The translations under genes and the position numbers were made by a program. Positions 29,165 to 38,817 of a stretch of 64,000 bases of DNA are shown here, piece after piece. The stretch is taken from NCBI RefSeq assembly GCF_032716425.1, contig NZ_CP090419.1, positions 2,420,001 through 2,484,000 on the forward strand. The letters run 5' to 3'. The notes beneath the pieces are model-generated. The model was not told where the DNA came from, did no database searches, and saw nothing but the letters and a program-made list of their open reading frames with translations. Positions within the stretch are counted from its first letter, which is position 1. The number at the start of each line of letters is the position of its first letter. The stretch is from Pseudoalteromonas sp. N1230-9. GTDB lineage: Bacteria; Pseudomonadota; Gammaproteobacteria; Enterobacterales; Alteromonadaceae.

Positions 29165-30199
29165 TCATTTTGTGTTTTCGGTCTCTTTATCACTGGTACG
29201 TGAAGCAATTTTACGGGCAATACTATTAGCGGTTTCTTTTAGCAAGCTGCGTTTATGTTCCAAGCGAGGTAACGGACGGCTAAGCTCCATCGCTTTATAG
29301 CCTATGCGCGCAGTAAAAATACCTGCACTTAGACCTTGTGCTGCACGGCCCGACAATTTCCCCAGCAATTCAGCACTTAGTGCCGTGGCAGCTAGATCTG
29401 ATACCAACTCTGCACTGCCAACAAACAACACTTGCTTAACCAATAAGCGATACAATTTAATACGGCTTGCATAACCAAAACCAATACCGTAAATACGGCC
29501 AATTTGCTCAATGAGCTTAGTGCCACGCCATAACACCGCCATCATATCGACTAAAGCCAGTGGACTTAGCGCAACTAACAAAGCTGACTCAGTCGCAAAA
29601 CGGTTAATCAGTTTTTTCGCTTGTTGATCTTGGCTTACCAATAAGCTATCGGCGTATAACGTCATGATTTCTTTATCGGTATGGTGACTCGCTATTTGCT
29701 GCTTAAACTCTTCAAACCCTGTAAGCTCCTGATGTTTATTAAGCTTTTCAAGCCACGGCAGTGCTTCACCTACTTGCTCGCTATTGAGTAAGCGGTCGGC
29801 TTCACTGCGATGCAATTGATTACGCTTTAAACTTCTCAGCATGCGGTACTCGCGCCAAATAACACGGGCAATCAGTAGCACACCACTGAGAACAGCCGTT
29901 AGATACACCGAACCTAAAATAATCGATTGCTGAAACGTCACAAACAGCGACATAGCAAACTCAAGTAACACTAAAACTAAAAAGCTAACAACAAACACCC
30001 CTTTTAAGGTTTGCCATTTCGACTTTTTATACACGGGTTCAAGCTCAATGCTATCTTGCAGTTCCTCTTCTGCGTCAATAAATTCGGCGTTCTCTATTAC
30101 TTTAGCAACAGTTAACTCCTTTGCAGGAGCTTCATTGCTTGCAGAACTTGAAATACGTCGACCAGCCTGAAAGTTAATCTCCTTTGGTTGCTCACTCAT
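29165..30199 (-). CDS. ycjF: YcjF/TIGR01620-family inner-membrane protein
   Basis: Membrane protein of unknown biochemical role that travels with ycjX and the psp genes. The 344 residues have a polar N terminus (about 1-60), two adjacent hydrophobic segments (about 68-115), a charged helical middle, and a C-terminal DUF697-like part (MAVLWRGTKLIEQIGRIYG). The ATG overlaps the ycjX stop as ATGA. In E. coli it belongs to the PspF regulon. Confidence 0.9.
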   Translation of the reverse strand: MSEQPKEINFQAGRRISSSASNEAPAKELTVAKVIENAEFIDAEEELQDSIELEPVYKKSKWQTLKGVFVVSFLVLVLLEFAMSLFVTFQQSIILGSVYLTAVLSGVLLIARVIWREYRMLRSLKRNQLHRSEADRLLNSEQVGEALPWLEKLNKHQELTGFEEFKQQIASHHTDKEIMTLYADSLLVSQDQQAKKLINRFATESALLVALSPLALVDMMAVLWRGTKLIEQIGRIYGIGFGYASRIKLYRLLVKQVLFVGSAELVSDLAATALSAELLGKLSGRAAQGLSAGIFTARIGYKAMELSRPLPRLEHKRSLLKETANSIARKIASRTSDKETENTK

Positions 30200-31608
30200 G
30201 TTAGTTTATCTCCTATCAGGTACTGCATGACATGATCTAAACGAATATGCTTTAACCGTTTATCAGGGCATGGAAGTGGCGAAAACGATAAAAACTCAAA
30301 GCCTTGTTTTGGCCACTCTTGTTTGTTGAGAAGGCGTGACGGTGGCTGCGGCGGTAAATACGTCAGCCATTCTTGCTCGCCTAAAGGCTTGCCATAAATA
30401 CAGGCTAACTGTTGGCCTTTCTCAGCTACTTGGCGCGGCTCTGTAGCGCAAATGGATGACATTGCCATGGTCTCAATTTGCACGCCTTCGAACTTTAAAT
30501 GATTCGTTTGGTCATGCACGATTGAATCGAGTAATAATGCTAAATCTTTATGATACTGGGCACTAATATGGTCTGACTTATTGGCCGCAAACAATAACTT
30601 GTCGATGTTTGGTTTAAACAAACGTTTAAAGAAGCCCGCCTCACCATAATTAAAATGCGCCAACAATTGGTTGATAACACGGCTTTGCTCATGCAGGGTT
30701 TCGCTGCCTTCATTCAAGGCGCTGAGCACATCCACCAGCACAATTTGTCGGTCAAAATGACGAAAATGCTGCTCGTAAAAAGGTTTTATAACCTCTTTTA
30801 CATAGGCTTTATAGCGCTTTTTAAGATGCGCTAAATTTGACCCTTCGGTTATGTCGTTAGGCACATTAGCAACTGGGAAAAACTGCAGTAATGGTGCTCC
30901 TTTTAGCTCACCGGGCATCAGCATACGACCAGGTTGCAGCATAGCAAGCTTGGTGTCTTTTTTAAGGCCGACCAATAACTGTTGATAAAGTGCTGCGACA
31001 TCAGCCAGTTTGCTTTCATCAACACTGGCTGATAAATCAAGTTCAGCAAGGGCAGTTAAAAATGGCTTAGCCTTTTCGTTACGGGCTGTTTGCTGCAAGA
31101 GTGAGTATTGTAATTCACACCAATCAGCAAATGATTGCTCCAGCATTGGCAAATCGAGTAACCATTCACCAGGATAATCAATAATGTCTAAATAGAGCGT
31201 TGATTGCGGTGCAAAATGACCACGAAGCCCTGAGTTACTTTGGTATTTAATTGCCAAACGTAAGGTGTTTATACGCTCAGTGGATGCAGGCCATGTTGGC
31301 TCACCTTCAACAGGTAACAACGCCGATAATGCATTCGTGTAGTCAAATGTCGGAATTGTCAGTGCTTGCTGCGGCACTATTTTTGTAGCGATATGACGCT
31401 TTTCACGCATCACATCGAAAAAAGGTAAGTTTTTATCGTCAGCTTGGCTGGTTAAATGTTTAACCAAGGCGGTAATAAACGCAGTTTTGCCGCTGCCACT
31501 TAACCCTGTAACAGCTAATTTCACGTGTTGATCTAAACTACGGTGAAGTGCTTTTTCTGCTTTATTTTTTAACGAATTAAAGGTGTTCTTTGCGAATGAT
31601 TGGCTCAT
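30196..31608 (-). CDS. ycjX: YcjX-family P-loop ATPase/GTPase
   Basis: DUF463-family nucleotide-binding protein associated with the phage-shock response. The Walker A motif AVTGLSGSGKTAF lies at about 32-44, and a Walker B-like YLDIIDYPGEWLLD near 165. At 470 residues it matches the E. coli protein in length. It follows pspC after a 62-base gap containing a hairpin, so it is probably part of the extended psp operon. Confidence 0.92.
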   Translation of the reverse strand: MSQSFAKNTFNSLKNKAEKALHRSLDQHVKLAVTGLSGSGKTAFITALVKHLTSQADDKNLPFFDVMREKRHIATKIVPQQALTIPTFDYTNALSALLPVEGEPTWPASTERINTLRLAIKYQSNSGLRGHFAPQSTLYLDIIDYPGEWLLDLPMLEQSFADWCELQYSLLQQTARNEKAKPFLTALAELDLSASVDESKLADVAALYQQLLVGLKKDTKLAMLQPGRMLMPGELKGAPLLQFFPVANVPNDITEGSNLAHLKKRYKAYVKEVIKPFYEQHFRHFDRQIVLVDVLSALNEGSETLHEQSRVINQLLAHFNYGEAGFFKRLFKPNIDKLLFAANKSDHISAQYHKDLALLLDSIVHDQTNHLKFEGVQIETMAMSSICATEPRQVAEKGQQLACIYGKPLGEQEWLTYLPPQPPSRLLNKQEWPKQGFEFLSFSPLPCPDKRLKHIRLDHVMQYLIGDKLT

Positions 31609-31618
31609 AAAGTGTCTG

Positions 31619-31659
31619 GCACCTTATTTGCGCTTGGTATCACGATGCAAACAAGGTGC
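31619..31659 (-). other. Hairpin between pspC and ycjX
   Basis: An inverted repeat (gcacctt-a-tttgc at 31619-31631 with gcaaa-c-aaggtgc at 31647-31659, one mismatch) with a 15-base loop. No T run follows on the minus strand. It may dampen or process the psp transcript before ycjX-ycjF. Confidence 0.45.
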
Positions 31660-31670
31660 GTTTATATCCT

Positions 31671-32072
31671 TTAAAGTTTGTTGATTTCACGGCTAACCGT
31701 AAATTCTGTTGATGTGACATAGCGTTCCATCTCTTGTAAACGACCATCAACTCGAGCAAGACGATCTTTTAAGTCTTGCAATGCACGGCGAGGTGGCTCC
31801 CCTTTTTGCCATACTTTAAATTTTACTTCAAGCGGGTCTTGGTGAATGCTGTCTGCGTTTTTAACTGTTTTTTCAGCCGGTTTTTTATCTAAAATAAACC
31901 ACGCAGCAATGTAAGCAACAACAATAAATGGACCACCTGATAATAACACTGCTGTCACAACTAAAATACGTACCAGCCAAAGCTCCATATTGAAGTAGTC
32001 GCTGATCCCCGCGCACACGCCGGCTATTTTACCACGCTCCGCGTCTCTGAATAATTCGCGTTTGGTACTCAT
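31671..32072 (-). CDS. pspC: Phage shock protein C
   Basis: Inner-membrane partner of PspB that senses secretin or membrane stress and relieves PspA-PspF inhibition. The 133-residue protein has the PspC domain near the N terminus (GKIAGVCAGISDYFN, then a hydrophobic segment of about 25 residues ending in VAYIAAWFIL) and a C-terminal coiled coil (about 95-130). The start overlaps the pspB stop as ATGA. Confidence 0.95.
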   Translation of the reverse strand: MSTKRELFRDAERGKIAGVCAGISDYFNMELWLVRILVVTAVLLSGGPFIVVAYIAAWFILDKKPAEKTVKNADSIHQDPLEVKFKVWQKGEPPRRALQDLKDRLARVDGRLQEMERYVTSTEFTVSREINKL

Positions 32073-32302
32073 ACTTTACGTCTCCACTGCGGAGCCTCTT
32101 GGTCAAGTAAGGCTTCTAATGTTTCAACACGCTCTGCCATTTTATCTGCTTTTTGTGCAAGCTCTAGTAGCTGACGATGCTCGTGTTCACTTAAACCTTG
32201 GCTCACTTGCTTTTTACTACGGAAGTGTAGAATAAGCCAAAGTGGGGCAACCACCACCATAAATACAATGATGGGTGCCATCAAAACTTCTGCGTTGAAC
32301 AT
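32069..32302 (-). CDS. pspB: Phage shock protein B
   Basis: Small inner-membrane protein (77 residues) acting with PspC. One N-terminal membrane segment (about 8-27) is followed by an amphipathic charged helix with leucine-rich heptads (LLELAQKADKMAERVETLEALL). A clear ribosome binding site (GGAGAGT) lies upstream. It is separated from pspA by 58 bases that include a GC-rich hairpin. Confidence 0.94.
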   Translation of the reverse strand: MFNAEVLMAPIIVFMVVVAPLWLILHFRSKKQVSQGLSEHEHRQLLELAQKADKMAERVETLEALLDQEAPQWRRKV

Positions 32303-32338
32303 GATACTCTCCTGTCAATCCGTTATGTGTTTAAGCAT

Positions 32339-32355
32339 TGGGGGACACGCCCCCA
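32339..32355 (-). other. GC-rich hairpin between pspA and pspB
   Basis: The perfect stem tgggggacacgccccca (six paired bases, 5-base loop) starts six bases after the pspA stop. It lacks a T run, so it is more likely to protect the 3' end of the abundant pspA message or to attenuate pspBC than to end transcription fully. Confidence 0.5.
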
Positions 32356-32360
32356 TTTTA

Positions 32361-33023
32361 TTATTTTTTATCTGCTAACTTTTTCTTAAGCTCAGCTAAC
32401 TCATCATCAATCTTTTCGTCTTGCTGAAGACCTGCAATCTCGTCTGATAATGATTTTTTACCAAGATCATAAGACTCTATTTGTGATTCTAGACCATCGA
32501 TCTTGTTTTCGTAACGTTCGAAGCGGTTTAAAGCATCTTCAACTTTTGAGCTGTCGAGCGCTTTTTTCACCTCAAGACGTGACTCAGCAGAGCGTTGACG
32601 TAAGATGATTGCTTTTTGACGCGCTTTTGCATCAGCTAGCTTCTCTTGTAACGTACTTACTTCTTGCTGTAGTTTTTCAATGTGAGACTCTACATGCTCA
32701 AGCTCAGTTTCAACTGCTGCCACTGCATCTGCTGATTTTTGCTTTTCAATCAGTGCTGCTCGTGCTAAATCATCACGGTCTTTACTGAGCGCTAATTCAG
32801 CTTTTTCTTGCCAGTCTGCAACTTGAACTTTCAAAGTTTCAACGCGACGTACCAGCTCTTTTTTCTCAGCAAGTGTTTTTGCTGACGTAGAGCGAACTTC
32901 TACTAATGTATCTTCCATCTCTTGGATGATCAGACGAACCATTTTTTCTGGGTCTTCTGCTTTATCTAAGATGGCATTGATATTAGAATTAACGATGTCT
33001 GCAAAACGTGAAAAAATTCCCAT
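32361..33023 (-). CDS. pspA: Phage shock protein A
   Basis: Peripheral inner-membrane ESCRT-III-like protein that stabilises damaged membranes and inhibits PspF. The 220-residue protein is almost entirely coiled coil (about 25-215) after an amphipathic N-terminal helix (MGIFSRFADIVNSNINAIL), with the conserved EDPEKMVRLIIQEMED segment. Length matches E. coli PspA (222). A strong AGAGGT site precedes the ATG. Confidence 0.97.
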   Translation of the reverse strand: MGIFSRFADIVNSNINAILDKAEDPEKMVRLIIQEMEDTLVEVRSTSAKTLAEKKELVRRVETLKVQVADWQEKAELALSKDRDDLARAALIEKQKSADAVAAVETELEHVESHIEKLQQEVSTLQEKLADAKARQKAIILRQRSAESRLEVKKALDSSKVEDALNRFERYENKIDGLESQIESYDLGKKSLSDEIAGLQQDEKIDDELAELKKKLADKK

Positions 33024-33072
33024 AACATTTACCTCTTTGGTGTTTTAACTTAATCAGTTGGTATATCTAGTA

Positions 33073-33088
33073 TCAATATGCTTGCCAA
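33073..33088 (-). promoter_or_regulatory. Sigma-54-type promoter of pspA
   Basis: TTGGCAAGCATATTGA fits the -24/-12 layout: TGGCA, then ten bases between the GG and the -12 dinucleotide. The -12 pair is GA rather than the usual GC. The start site would be about 12 bases further on, roughly 38 bases before the pspA ATG. The divergent pspF activator gene supports the call. Confidence 0.75.
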
Positions 33089-33211
33089 CTTTTATAGATG
33101 TAGAATAACTTAATATATTCAAACAGTTAAACTAAATTTATAAATTTCTTTAGTTCTCATAAATAATGAAATACACTAGATCTTAGTAAAAATGACTAAG
33201 AGTTAGGGAAT

Positions 33212-34285
33212 ATGAGCCAATTTCGCCAACAGGATAATTTACTCGGCCAATCAGACAGCTTTTTAAGCGTACTTGACCAAGTTTCACAACTGGCAAGTCT
33301 TGATAAGCCTGTGCTTATTATTGGTGAACGCGGTACAGGTAAAGAACTGATTGCTGCGCGTTTACATTTCTTATCTAAACGTTGGGAACAAAACTACATA
33401 AAGCTAAATTGTGCTGCACTTAATGAAAACCTGCTTGAAAGTGAGCTATTTGGTCATGAAAGCGGTGCATTCACCGGTGCCAGTAAACGTCATGAAGGCC
33501 GATTTGAACGCGCCAATAGCGGCACATTATTCCTTGATGAATTAGCGAATACCTCGGCCATGGTGCAAGAAAAGCTTCTGCGCGTAATTGAATATGGCGA
33601 ATTTGAACGCGTTGGTGGTAAGCAAACGGTTAAAGTCGATACCCGCCTAGTTTGCGCAACCAATGAAGACTTGCCGACCCTTGCTGAACAAGGCGAATTC
33701 AGAAGCGATTTACTCGACCGCCTTGCTTTTGATGTTATCACCCTGCCTCCGCTGCGTGAACGCCAAGAAGATATCATGCTGCTTGCAGAGCAATTTGCGA
33801 TAAATATGGCCCGCGACCTCGAATGGGAATTATTCAGTGGCTTTACGCGTAGCGCCATCGAAACACTGCAATCTTATGATTGGCCAGGTAATATTCGTGA
33901 ATTAAAGAATGTTGTGGAACGTAGCTTATACCGTCATGGCAATGAACATATTCCCGTTCACCAGATTATTTTAGACCCATTTGCGAGTAAATTTAGACCC
34001 AAACAACGTGTTAAAGCCGCAGTGAGCAGTACGCCTGTTGCAAATGTGGAAGCTGCACCTATTGTAACAACACAAAATCAAGAACCTGTGACTCTCAGTA
34101 AACCTGACATTCAATTTCCTTGTAATTTAAAACAGCTATCAAATGACTTTGAAATTGATGTGATAAAAAAAGCACTGGAATATAGTCAATTTAATCAAAA
34201 GAAAACTGCAGAACACTTAGAATTAACGTATCATCAATTACGTGGCTATTTGAAAAAATACAATTTATTAGATCAGCAGCAATAG
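33212..34285 (+). CDS. pspF: Sigma-54-dependent activator PspF
   Basis: AAA+ enhancer-binding protein that activates the psp promoter. It lacks an N-terminal receiver or sensor domain. The AAA+ core (about 8-235) has Walker A GERGTGKE, the sigma-54-contacting loop GAFTGA, and Walker B GTLFLDELAN. A C-terminal Fis-type helix-turn-helix follows (about 310-355, KKTAEHLELTYHQLRGYLKKY). The linker is about 30 residues longer than in E. coli. It is divergent from pspA and only 15 bases upstream of sapA. Confidence 0.95.
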   Translation: MSQFRQQDNLLGQSDSFLSVLDQVSQLASLDKPVLIIGERGTGKELIAARLHFLSKRWEQNYIKLNCAALNENLLESELFGHESGAFTGASKRHEGRFERANSGTLFLDELANTSAMVQEKLLRVIEYGEFERVGGKQTVKVDTRLVCATNEDLPTLAEQGEFRSDLLDRLAFDVITLPPLRERQEDIMLLAEQFAINMARDLEWELFSGFTRSAIETLQSYDWPGNIRELKNVVERSLYRHGNEHIPVHQIILDPFASKFRPKQRVKAAVSSTPVANVEAAPIVTTQNQEPVTLSKPDIQFPCNLKQLSNDFEIDVIKKALEYSQFNQKKTAEHLELTYHQLRGYLKKYNLLDQQQ

Positions 34286-34300
34286 TTAGAGGCTAATCAG

Positions 34301-35908
34301 GTGTTTAAACCGTTACTTGCTTTGTCTTTGGTGTGCTTAGTCGGCTGCCTAGATAGCGAAGAAAAAACCACAGAACAAAAAAACCAAGGCTTAGTGTATT
34401 GCGCTGAAGCTAATCCCGTGTCGTTTAATCCGCAAGTGACAACCACTGGTTCAACTATTGATATTATTGCTAATCAATTATATGACCGCTTGCTCAGTAT
34501 TGACCCTGTCTCTGCCGAGTTTCAGGCAGAGCTTGCCACTGATTGGAAGATTAGCCCTGATGGTAAAGCCATCACATTTATGCTTCGTAAAGGGGTAAAA
34601 TTTCACACTACTCGGTACTTTACACCAACCCGAGACTTTAATGCTGATGATGTTATTTTTACCTTCAGTCGCCTATTTGATGTTTACAACCCTTACCATT
34701 TTGTTGGTGATGCTAACTACCCATATTTTCAAAGTGTGGGAATTGATCAATTAATTCGCCGCATTGTACGCGTTTCTGATTACCAAGTTCGGTTTGAATT
34801 ATACAACGCTGAAAGTAGCTTTTTAGCGAATTTGGCCACGGATTTTGCTGTCGTGCTATCGAAAGAATATGCTATGCAGCTCAAAGATCGCAAACAAGAG
34901 AACCTGTTTGATCAATACCCTGTTGGTACAGGTCCCTATGTATATAAAGAATACCGTCGTGACCGCTTAATTCGTTACTATCGTAACCCTGATTATTGGA
35001 AACACCCCGTCGTGCTTGAGCAATTGGTGTATGACATTACACCCAATGGGACAACGAGGGTTGCGAAAATGCTCACTAAAGAATGCGATGTGACTGCGCA
35101 CCCAAGTAGCGCACAGCTCAGTATTTTGTCACAACGTGAAGATATCAAAGTCCAAAAAGAGCAAAACCTCAATATTGGTTATTGGGCCTTCAATACGGAA
35201 CGCCCACCGTTTGATGATGTGCGTGTTCGACAAGCCCTCGCTAGCGCTATTGATGTAGATAAAATTATGCAGGCTGTGTATTACGGAAATGGCATAAAAG
35301 CACAATCATTATTGCCTCCAGCATCATGGGCTTTTGAAGCACAAAAAGCGATGCCCGAGTTTAACCCTGAGCTTGCTAAAACCTTACTTGCCGAAGCGGG
35401 CTATAAAGATGGCTTTGATATGAATATTTGGGCCATGCCAGTAAGCCGAATTTACAACCCAAATGCACGTAAAATGGCTGAATTGATGCAAAGTGATTTA
35501 CGTAAAATTGGCGTTAATGTCAGTATTGTAGAGTACGAGTGGAACACCTTTTTACAACGTATTGGCGAGCATCGTCACGACAGTGTACTACTGGGATGGG
35601 CAGCCGATACGCCTGACCCTGATAACTTTATGAGCCCGTTACTAAGTTGTACAGCTACTTTTAGTGGTAAAAACCCTGCAAACTGGTGTAATCCAGAGTT
35701 TGATTTACTGCTTACTCAAGCTCTAGATACCACCGACTTAGAAAAGCGCAAACAATTTTATAACCAAGCACAACGAATAATTGTTCAAGAAATGCCGATA
35801 TTACCGATTGCACACGGTATGCGTTTTCAAGCGTCAAGTAGTGACGTAAAAGGTATAAGTCTAAGCCCATTTGGTGGCATTTCACTGGCTAACGCGAGGA
35901 AGGAGTAA
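34301..35908 (+). CDS. sapA: Peptide ABC transporter substrate-binding lipoprotein SapA
   Basis: Family-5 (DppA/OppA-type) binding protein of the Sap peptide-uptake system, linked to antimicrobial-peptide resistance in pathogens. The N terminus has a lipobox, LVGC with Cys at residue 16, so it is probably lipid-anchored. The fold segments YDRLLSIDPVSAEFQAELATDW and PVGTGPYVYKEY are family-typical. The start is GTG at 34301 with AGAGG upstream. The stop and the sapB start share a base (TAATG). Confidence 0.9.
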   Translation: MFKPLLALSLVCLVGCLDSEEKTTEQKNQGLVYCAEANPVSFNPQVTTTGSTIDIIANQLYDRLLSIDPVSAEFQAELATDWKISPDGKAITFMLRKGVKFHTTRYFTPTRDFNADDVIFTFSRLFDVYNPYHFVGDANYPYFQSVGIDQLIRRIVRVSDYQVRFELYNAESSFLANLATDFAVVLSKEYAMQLKDRKQENLFDQYPVGTGPYVYKEYRRDRLIRYYRNPDYWKHPVVLEQLVYDITPNGTTRVAKMLTKECDVTAHPSSAQLSILSQREDIKVQKEQNLNIGYWAFNTERPPFDDVRVRQALASAIDVDKIMQAVYYGNGIKAQSLLPPASWAFEAQKAMPEFNPELAKTLLAEAGYKDGFDMNIWAMPVSRIYNPNARKMAELMQSDLRKIGVNVSIVEYEWNTFLQRIGEHRHDSVLLGWAADTPDPDNFMSPLLSCTATFSGKNPANWCNPEFDLLLTQALDTTDLEKRKQFYNQAQRIIVQEMPILPIAHGMRFQASSSDVKGISLSPFGGISLANARKE

Positions 35909-36942
35909 TGATTCTAGACTATATTCTTCGCCGCTTAGCCCTATTATTATTTATGATGCTAACATTAAGTGTCTTCACTTTTTCGCTAAGCTTCTTATTC
36001 CCAGGTGATGCCCTGACAAACTTAAGCGGCGTTACCAATAGCACATTTGCTCAAACGAATGCGCTTGAGGCAAAATTTCATTTTACTGAAAATTACATAG
36101 TACAATATTTCGCATTTTTAGAACGGATTATACAGGGTGACTGGGGCATCTCTTTTGCCTCAGGAGAAAGTGTCTTTGCACATATTATTGATTTGTTTCC
36201 TGCGACTCTTGAACTAAGCACATATGCACTTATTGTGTCTGTACTTGTGGGAGTACCAGGGGGGATTTTAGCAGCGGCTTATTATAAACGTTGGCCCGAT
36301 AAATTAATTAATTCAGGAACCTTAGTCGGCTATTCAATGCCCGTATTTTGGTTAGCTCTATTACTAATTATGGTGTTTTCACTGCAATTAGGCTGGTTTC
36401 CAATGTCAGGCCGGATGGGTTTACTGTACGAAATAGAACCCGTTACGGGGTTTATCCTCATTGATATTATTGCCGATGATTTCCCCTATCATGGCATGGC
36501 ATTTTTAGATGCGCTGCATCACTTGACCTTACCAACAATCGTGTTAGCCATGTATCCAACAACAGTATTGGTTCGTTTTACTCGTGATTCAATGCTCAAA
36601 GTGCTCGAGCAAAGCTATATTAAAACAGCCCGTGCAAAAGGCTTAAACCGTGCGCAACTAATTATCCACCATGCACTACGTAATGCATTACTGCCTGTAA
36701 TCAAGCAAATTGGTCTACAGTTTAGTACTTTGATAACGCTGGCAATGATAACGGAAGTCATTTTCTCTTGGCCGGGGATTGGTCGTTGGCTTATCGACAG
36801 TATTTATCAACGCGACTACCCTGCTATTCAAGGTGGCTTACTCGCTGTGTCTATGTTTGTTATTTTAGCTACCATAGTCGCTGAGCTGACTTATACGTTA
36901 TTCGATCCATTATCGCGGAACCAAGCACATGGCAAAGTTTAA
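35908..36942 (+). CDS. sapB: Sap peptide ABC transporter permease SapB
   Basis: Inner-membrane permease of the DppB type, 344 residues with about six membrane segments. The binding-protein-dependent transport motif (EAA loop) is visible in SYIKTARAKGLNRAQLI. It overlaps sapC by 14 bases. Confidence 0.92.
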   Translation: MILDYILRRLALLLFMMLTLSVFTFSLSFLFPGDALTNLSGVTNSTFAQTNALEAKFHFTENYIVQYFAFLERIIQGDWGISFASGESVFAHIIDLFPATLELSTYALIVSVLVGVPGGILAAAYYKRWPDKLINSGTLVGYSMPVFWLALLLIMVFSLQLGWFPMSGRMGLLYEIEPVTGFILIDIIADDFPYHGMAFLDALHHLTLPTIVLAMYPTTVLVRFTRDSMLKVLEQSYIKTARAKGLNRAQLIIHHALRNALLPVIKQIGLQFSTLITLAMITEVIFSWPGIGRWLIDSIYQRDYPAIQGGLLAVSMFVILATIVAELTYTLFDPLSRNQAHGKV

Positions 36943-37822
36943 TTTATTCTCTGAAGAGTCGAATAAATCGCCACTGGCGCGGTTTTGGCGAAAGTTTAAG
37001 ACAAATCACCCTGCACTAGTTGGTTTGTGGCTGTTTATAGCACTTGCGTTACTTGCTGCATCCGCTCCACTCCTTGCACCTTACGGCGTGAATCAGCAGC
37101 ATAGCGATGCTTTATTACTACCTCCTTCTTGGCATGATGCTGGCGATGTTAGGTTTTTGTTAGGTACTGACGATTTAGGCCGAGATGTATTGTCACGTTT
37201 AATGAACGGGGCAACTTATACCTTTGGTCTATCTGTTGTTGCTGCACTAATTACCACCGTTATAGGTGTATTAGTTGGTACTTTTGCTGGTATTAGTCGT
37301 GGTATTCGCTCAAGCTTTTTGAATCACTTACTCGATATCACGTTATCTATCCCATCGCTGTTACTGGCGATAATTATCATCGCAATTCTTGGCCCTGGTT
37401 TAATGAATACAGTTTGGGCTATTATCTTAGCGTTATTACCACAATTTATTCACTCAGTAAGGAATTTAATTGTTGAAGAGCTGAGTAAAGACTACATTAC
37501 TGCTTTTAAACTCGATGGCGCATCTAATTGGCATATTTTAGCACGTGGTATTTTTCCAAATATTTACGAGCATATCGTGGTTATTTTTACCATGGCTCTG
37601 TCAACAGCAATACTCGATATTTCAGCGCTAGGCTTTTTAAAGTTAGGTGCACAACCCCCCACTACAGAATGGGGGGCAATATTAGCTGAAAACCTAGGTT
37701 TAATTTATCTTGCCCCTTGGACTGTCGGCCTGCCAGGCGTATTATTATTTTTAGCAGTCCTGTCCACCAATTTAGTGGGTGATGGACTGCGACAAGTGCT
37801 TAAAGAACGTAAGGCTGATTAA
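36929..37822 (+). CDS. sapC: Sap peptide ABC transporter permease SapC
   Basis: Second permease of the Sap system (DppC type), 297 residues. An N-terminal hydrophobic helix (about 28-50) is followed by LLGTDDLGRDVLSRLMNGA, typical of the family, and an EAA loop (KDYITAFKLDGASNWHIL). It overlaps sapB, and sapD starts two bases after its stop. Confidence 0.92.
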   Translation: MAKFNLFSEESNKSPLARFWRKFKTNHPALVGLWLFIALALLAASAPLLAPYGVNQQHSDALLLPPSWHDAGDVRFLLGTDDLGRDVLSRLMNGATYTFGLSVVAALITTVIGVLVGTFAGISRGIRSSFLNHLLDITLSIPSLLLAIIIIAILGPGLMNTVWAIILALLPQFIHSVRNLIVEELSKDYITAFKLDGASNWHILARGIFPNIYEHIVVIFTMALSTAILDISALGFLKLGAQPPTTEWGAILAENLGLIYLAPWTVGLPGVLLFLAVLSTNLVGDGLRQVLKERKAD

Positions 37823-37824
37823 CT

Positions 37825-38817
37825 ATGCAATTACTCGATATTCGCAATCTCACGATAGAGTTACGCACCTCTGACACAGTAATTCGTGCAGTTGATAGAG
37901 TTAGCTTAACCCTTAAGGAAGGTGAGGTTCATGCTCTTGTCGGTGAATCAGGCTCAGGCAAAAGCTTAATAGCAAAAGCAATTGTCGGTGTTTTAAATAA
38001 ACGTTGGCACATTACAGCAGATAGAATGCATTGGCGCGGCGTTGATTTAATGCGCTTGTCGACAGAACAACGCAGAAAACTAGTCGGCCAAGATATTGCA
38101 ATGATCTACCAAGATCCGAGCCGCTGCCTTGACCCTACAGCCAAAATTTTTGATCAAATAGCTGAAACCCTGCCCGCGCAAGCGACGAGTGGCTTTTTTT
38201 TAAAGCGTAATAGACAACGTAAAGACAGAGTAAAAGCATTAATCCACAAAGTGGGTATCAAAGATCATAAAAAGGTACTCGACAGCTACCCTCATGAGCT
38301 CTCTGAAGGGGTCTGTCAAAAAGTAATGATTGCCATGGCAATTGCCCGTACTCCTAAATTACTTATTGCTGATGAGCCTACAACTGCGCTTGAAAGCACT
38401 ACTCGTGCACAAGTATTTAGGTTACTAAAGAGCTTAAACCAATTAAAAAACATGTCGATACTAATGATTTCTCATGAACTAGAAGAGATTATTGAGTGGT
38501 CACATGGTATGCATGTTTTATATTGCGGACAAATGGTCGAAGCAGGTCCGACTAACCGTATTTTTAAGCAGCCTCACCACCCGTATACCCAAGCTCTTCT
38601 AAAAAGCTTACCTGATTATGAGCAAGGCCTGGCCCACAAAGAGCCGTTTTATGCGCTAAAAGGAACTATTCCGACCTTGCAGCACTTACCGATAGGCTGC
38701 CGATTGGGGCCACGTTGTCCACAAGCACAAAAAGCATGTGTTGTAACACCTAAGCTGACTAAACATCATAGCCACAGTTATGCTTGCCATTTTCCCCTCA
38801 TTAAGGCGATGAAATAA
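37825..38817 (+). CDS. sapD: Sap peptide ABC transporter ATPase SapD
   Basis: ABC ATPase of the OppD/DppD class, 330 residues. It has Walker A GESGSGKS, an atypical signature LSEGVCQKV in place of LSGGQ, and Walker B LLIADEPTTALE. The C-terminal oligopeptide-transporter extension with conserved cysteines is present (GCRLGPRCPQAQKAC). The E. coli SapD protein is also needed for Trk potassium uptake. TAATG overlap with sapF. Confidence 0.92.
   Translation: MQLLDIRNLTIELRTSDTVIRAVDRVSLTLKEGEVHALVGESGSGKSLIAKAIVGVLNKRWHITADRMHWRGVDLMRLSTEQRRKLVGQDIAMIYQDPSRCLDPTAKIFDQIAETLPAQATSGFFLKRNRQRKDRVKALIHKVGIKDHKKVLDSYPHELSEGVCQKVMIAMAIARTPKLLIADEPTTALESTTRAQVFRLLKSLNQLKNMSILMISHELEEIIEWSHGMHVLYCGQMVEAGPTNRIFKQPHHPYTQALLKSLPDYEQGLAHKEPFYALKGTIPTLQHLPIGCRLGPRCPQAQKACVVTPKLTKHHSHSYACHFPLIKAMK

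Noticed and set aside
31640..31650. Third copy of the ATACCAA/TTGGTAT element near pspC
   Set aside because: Only ttggtatcac matches one end; no partner end is present, so it is probably chance.
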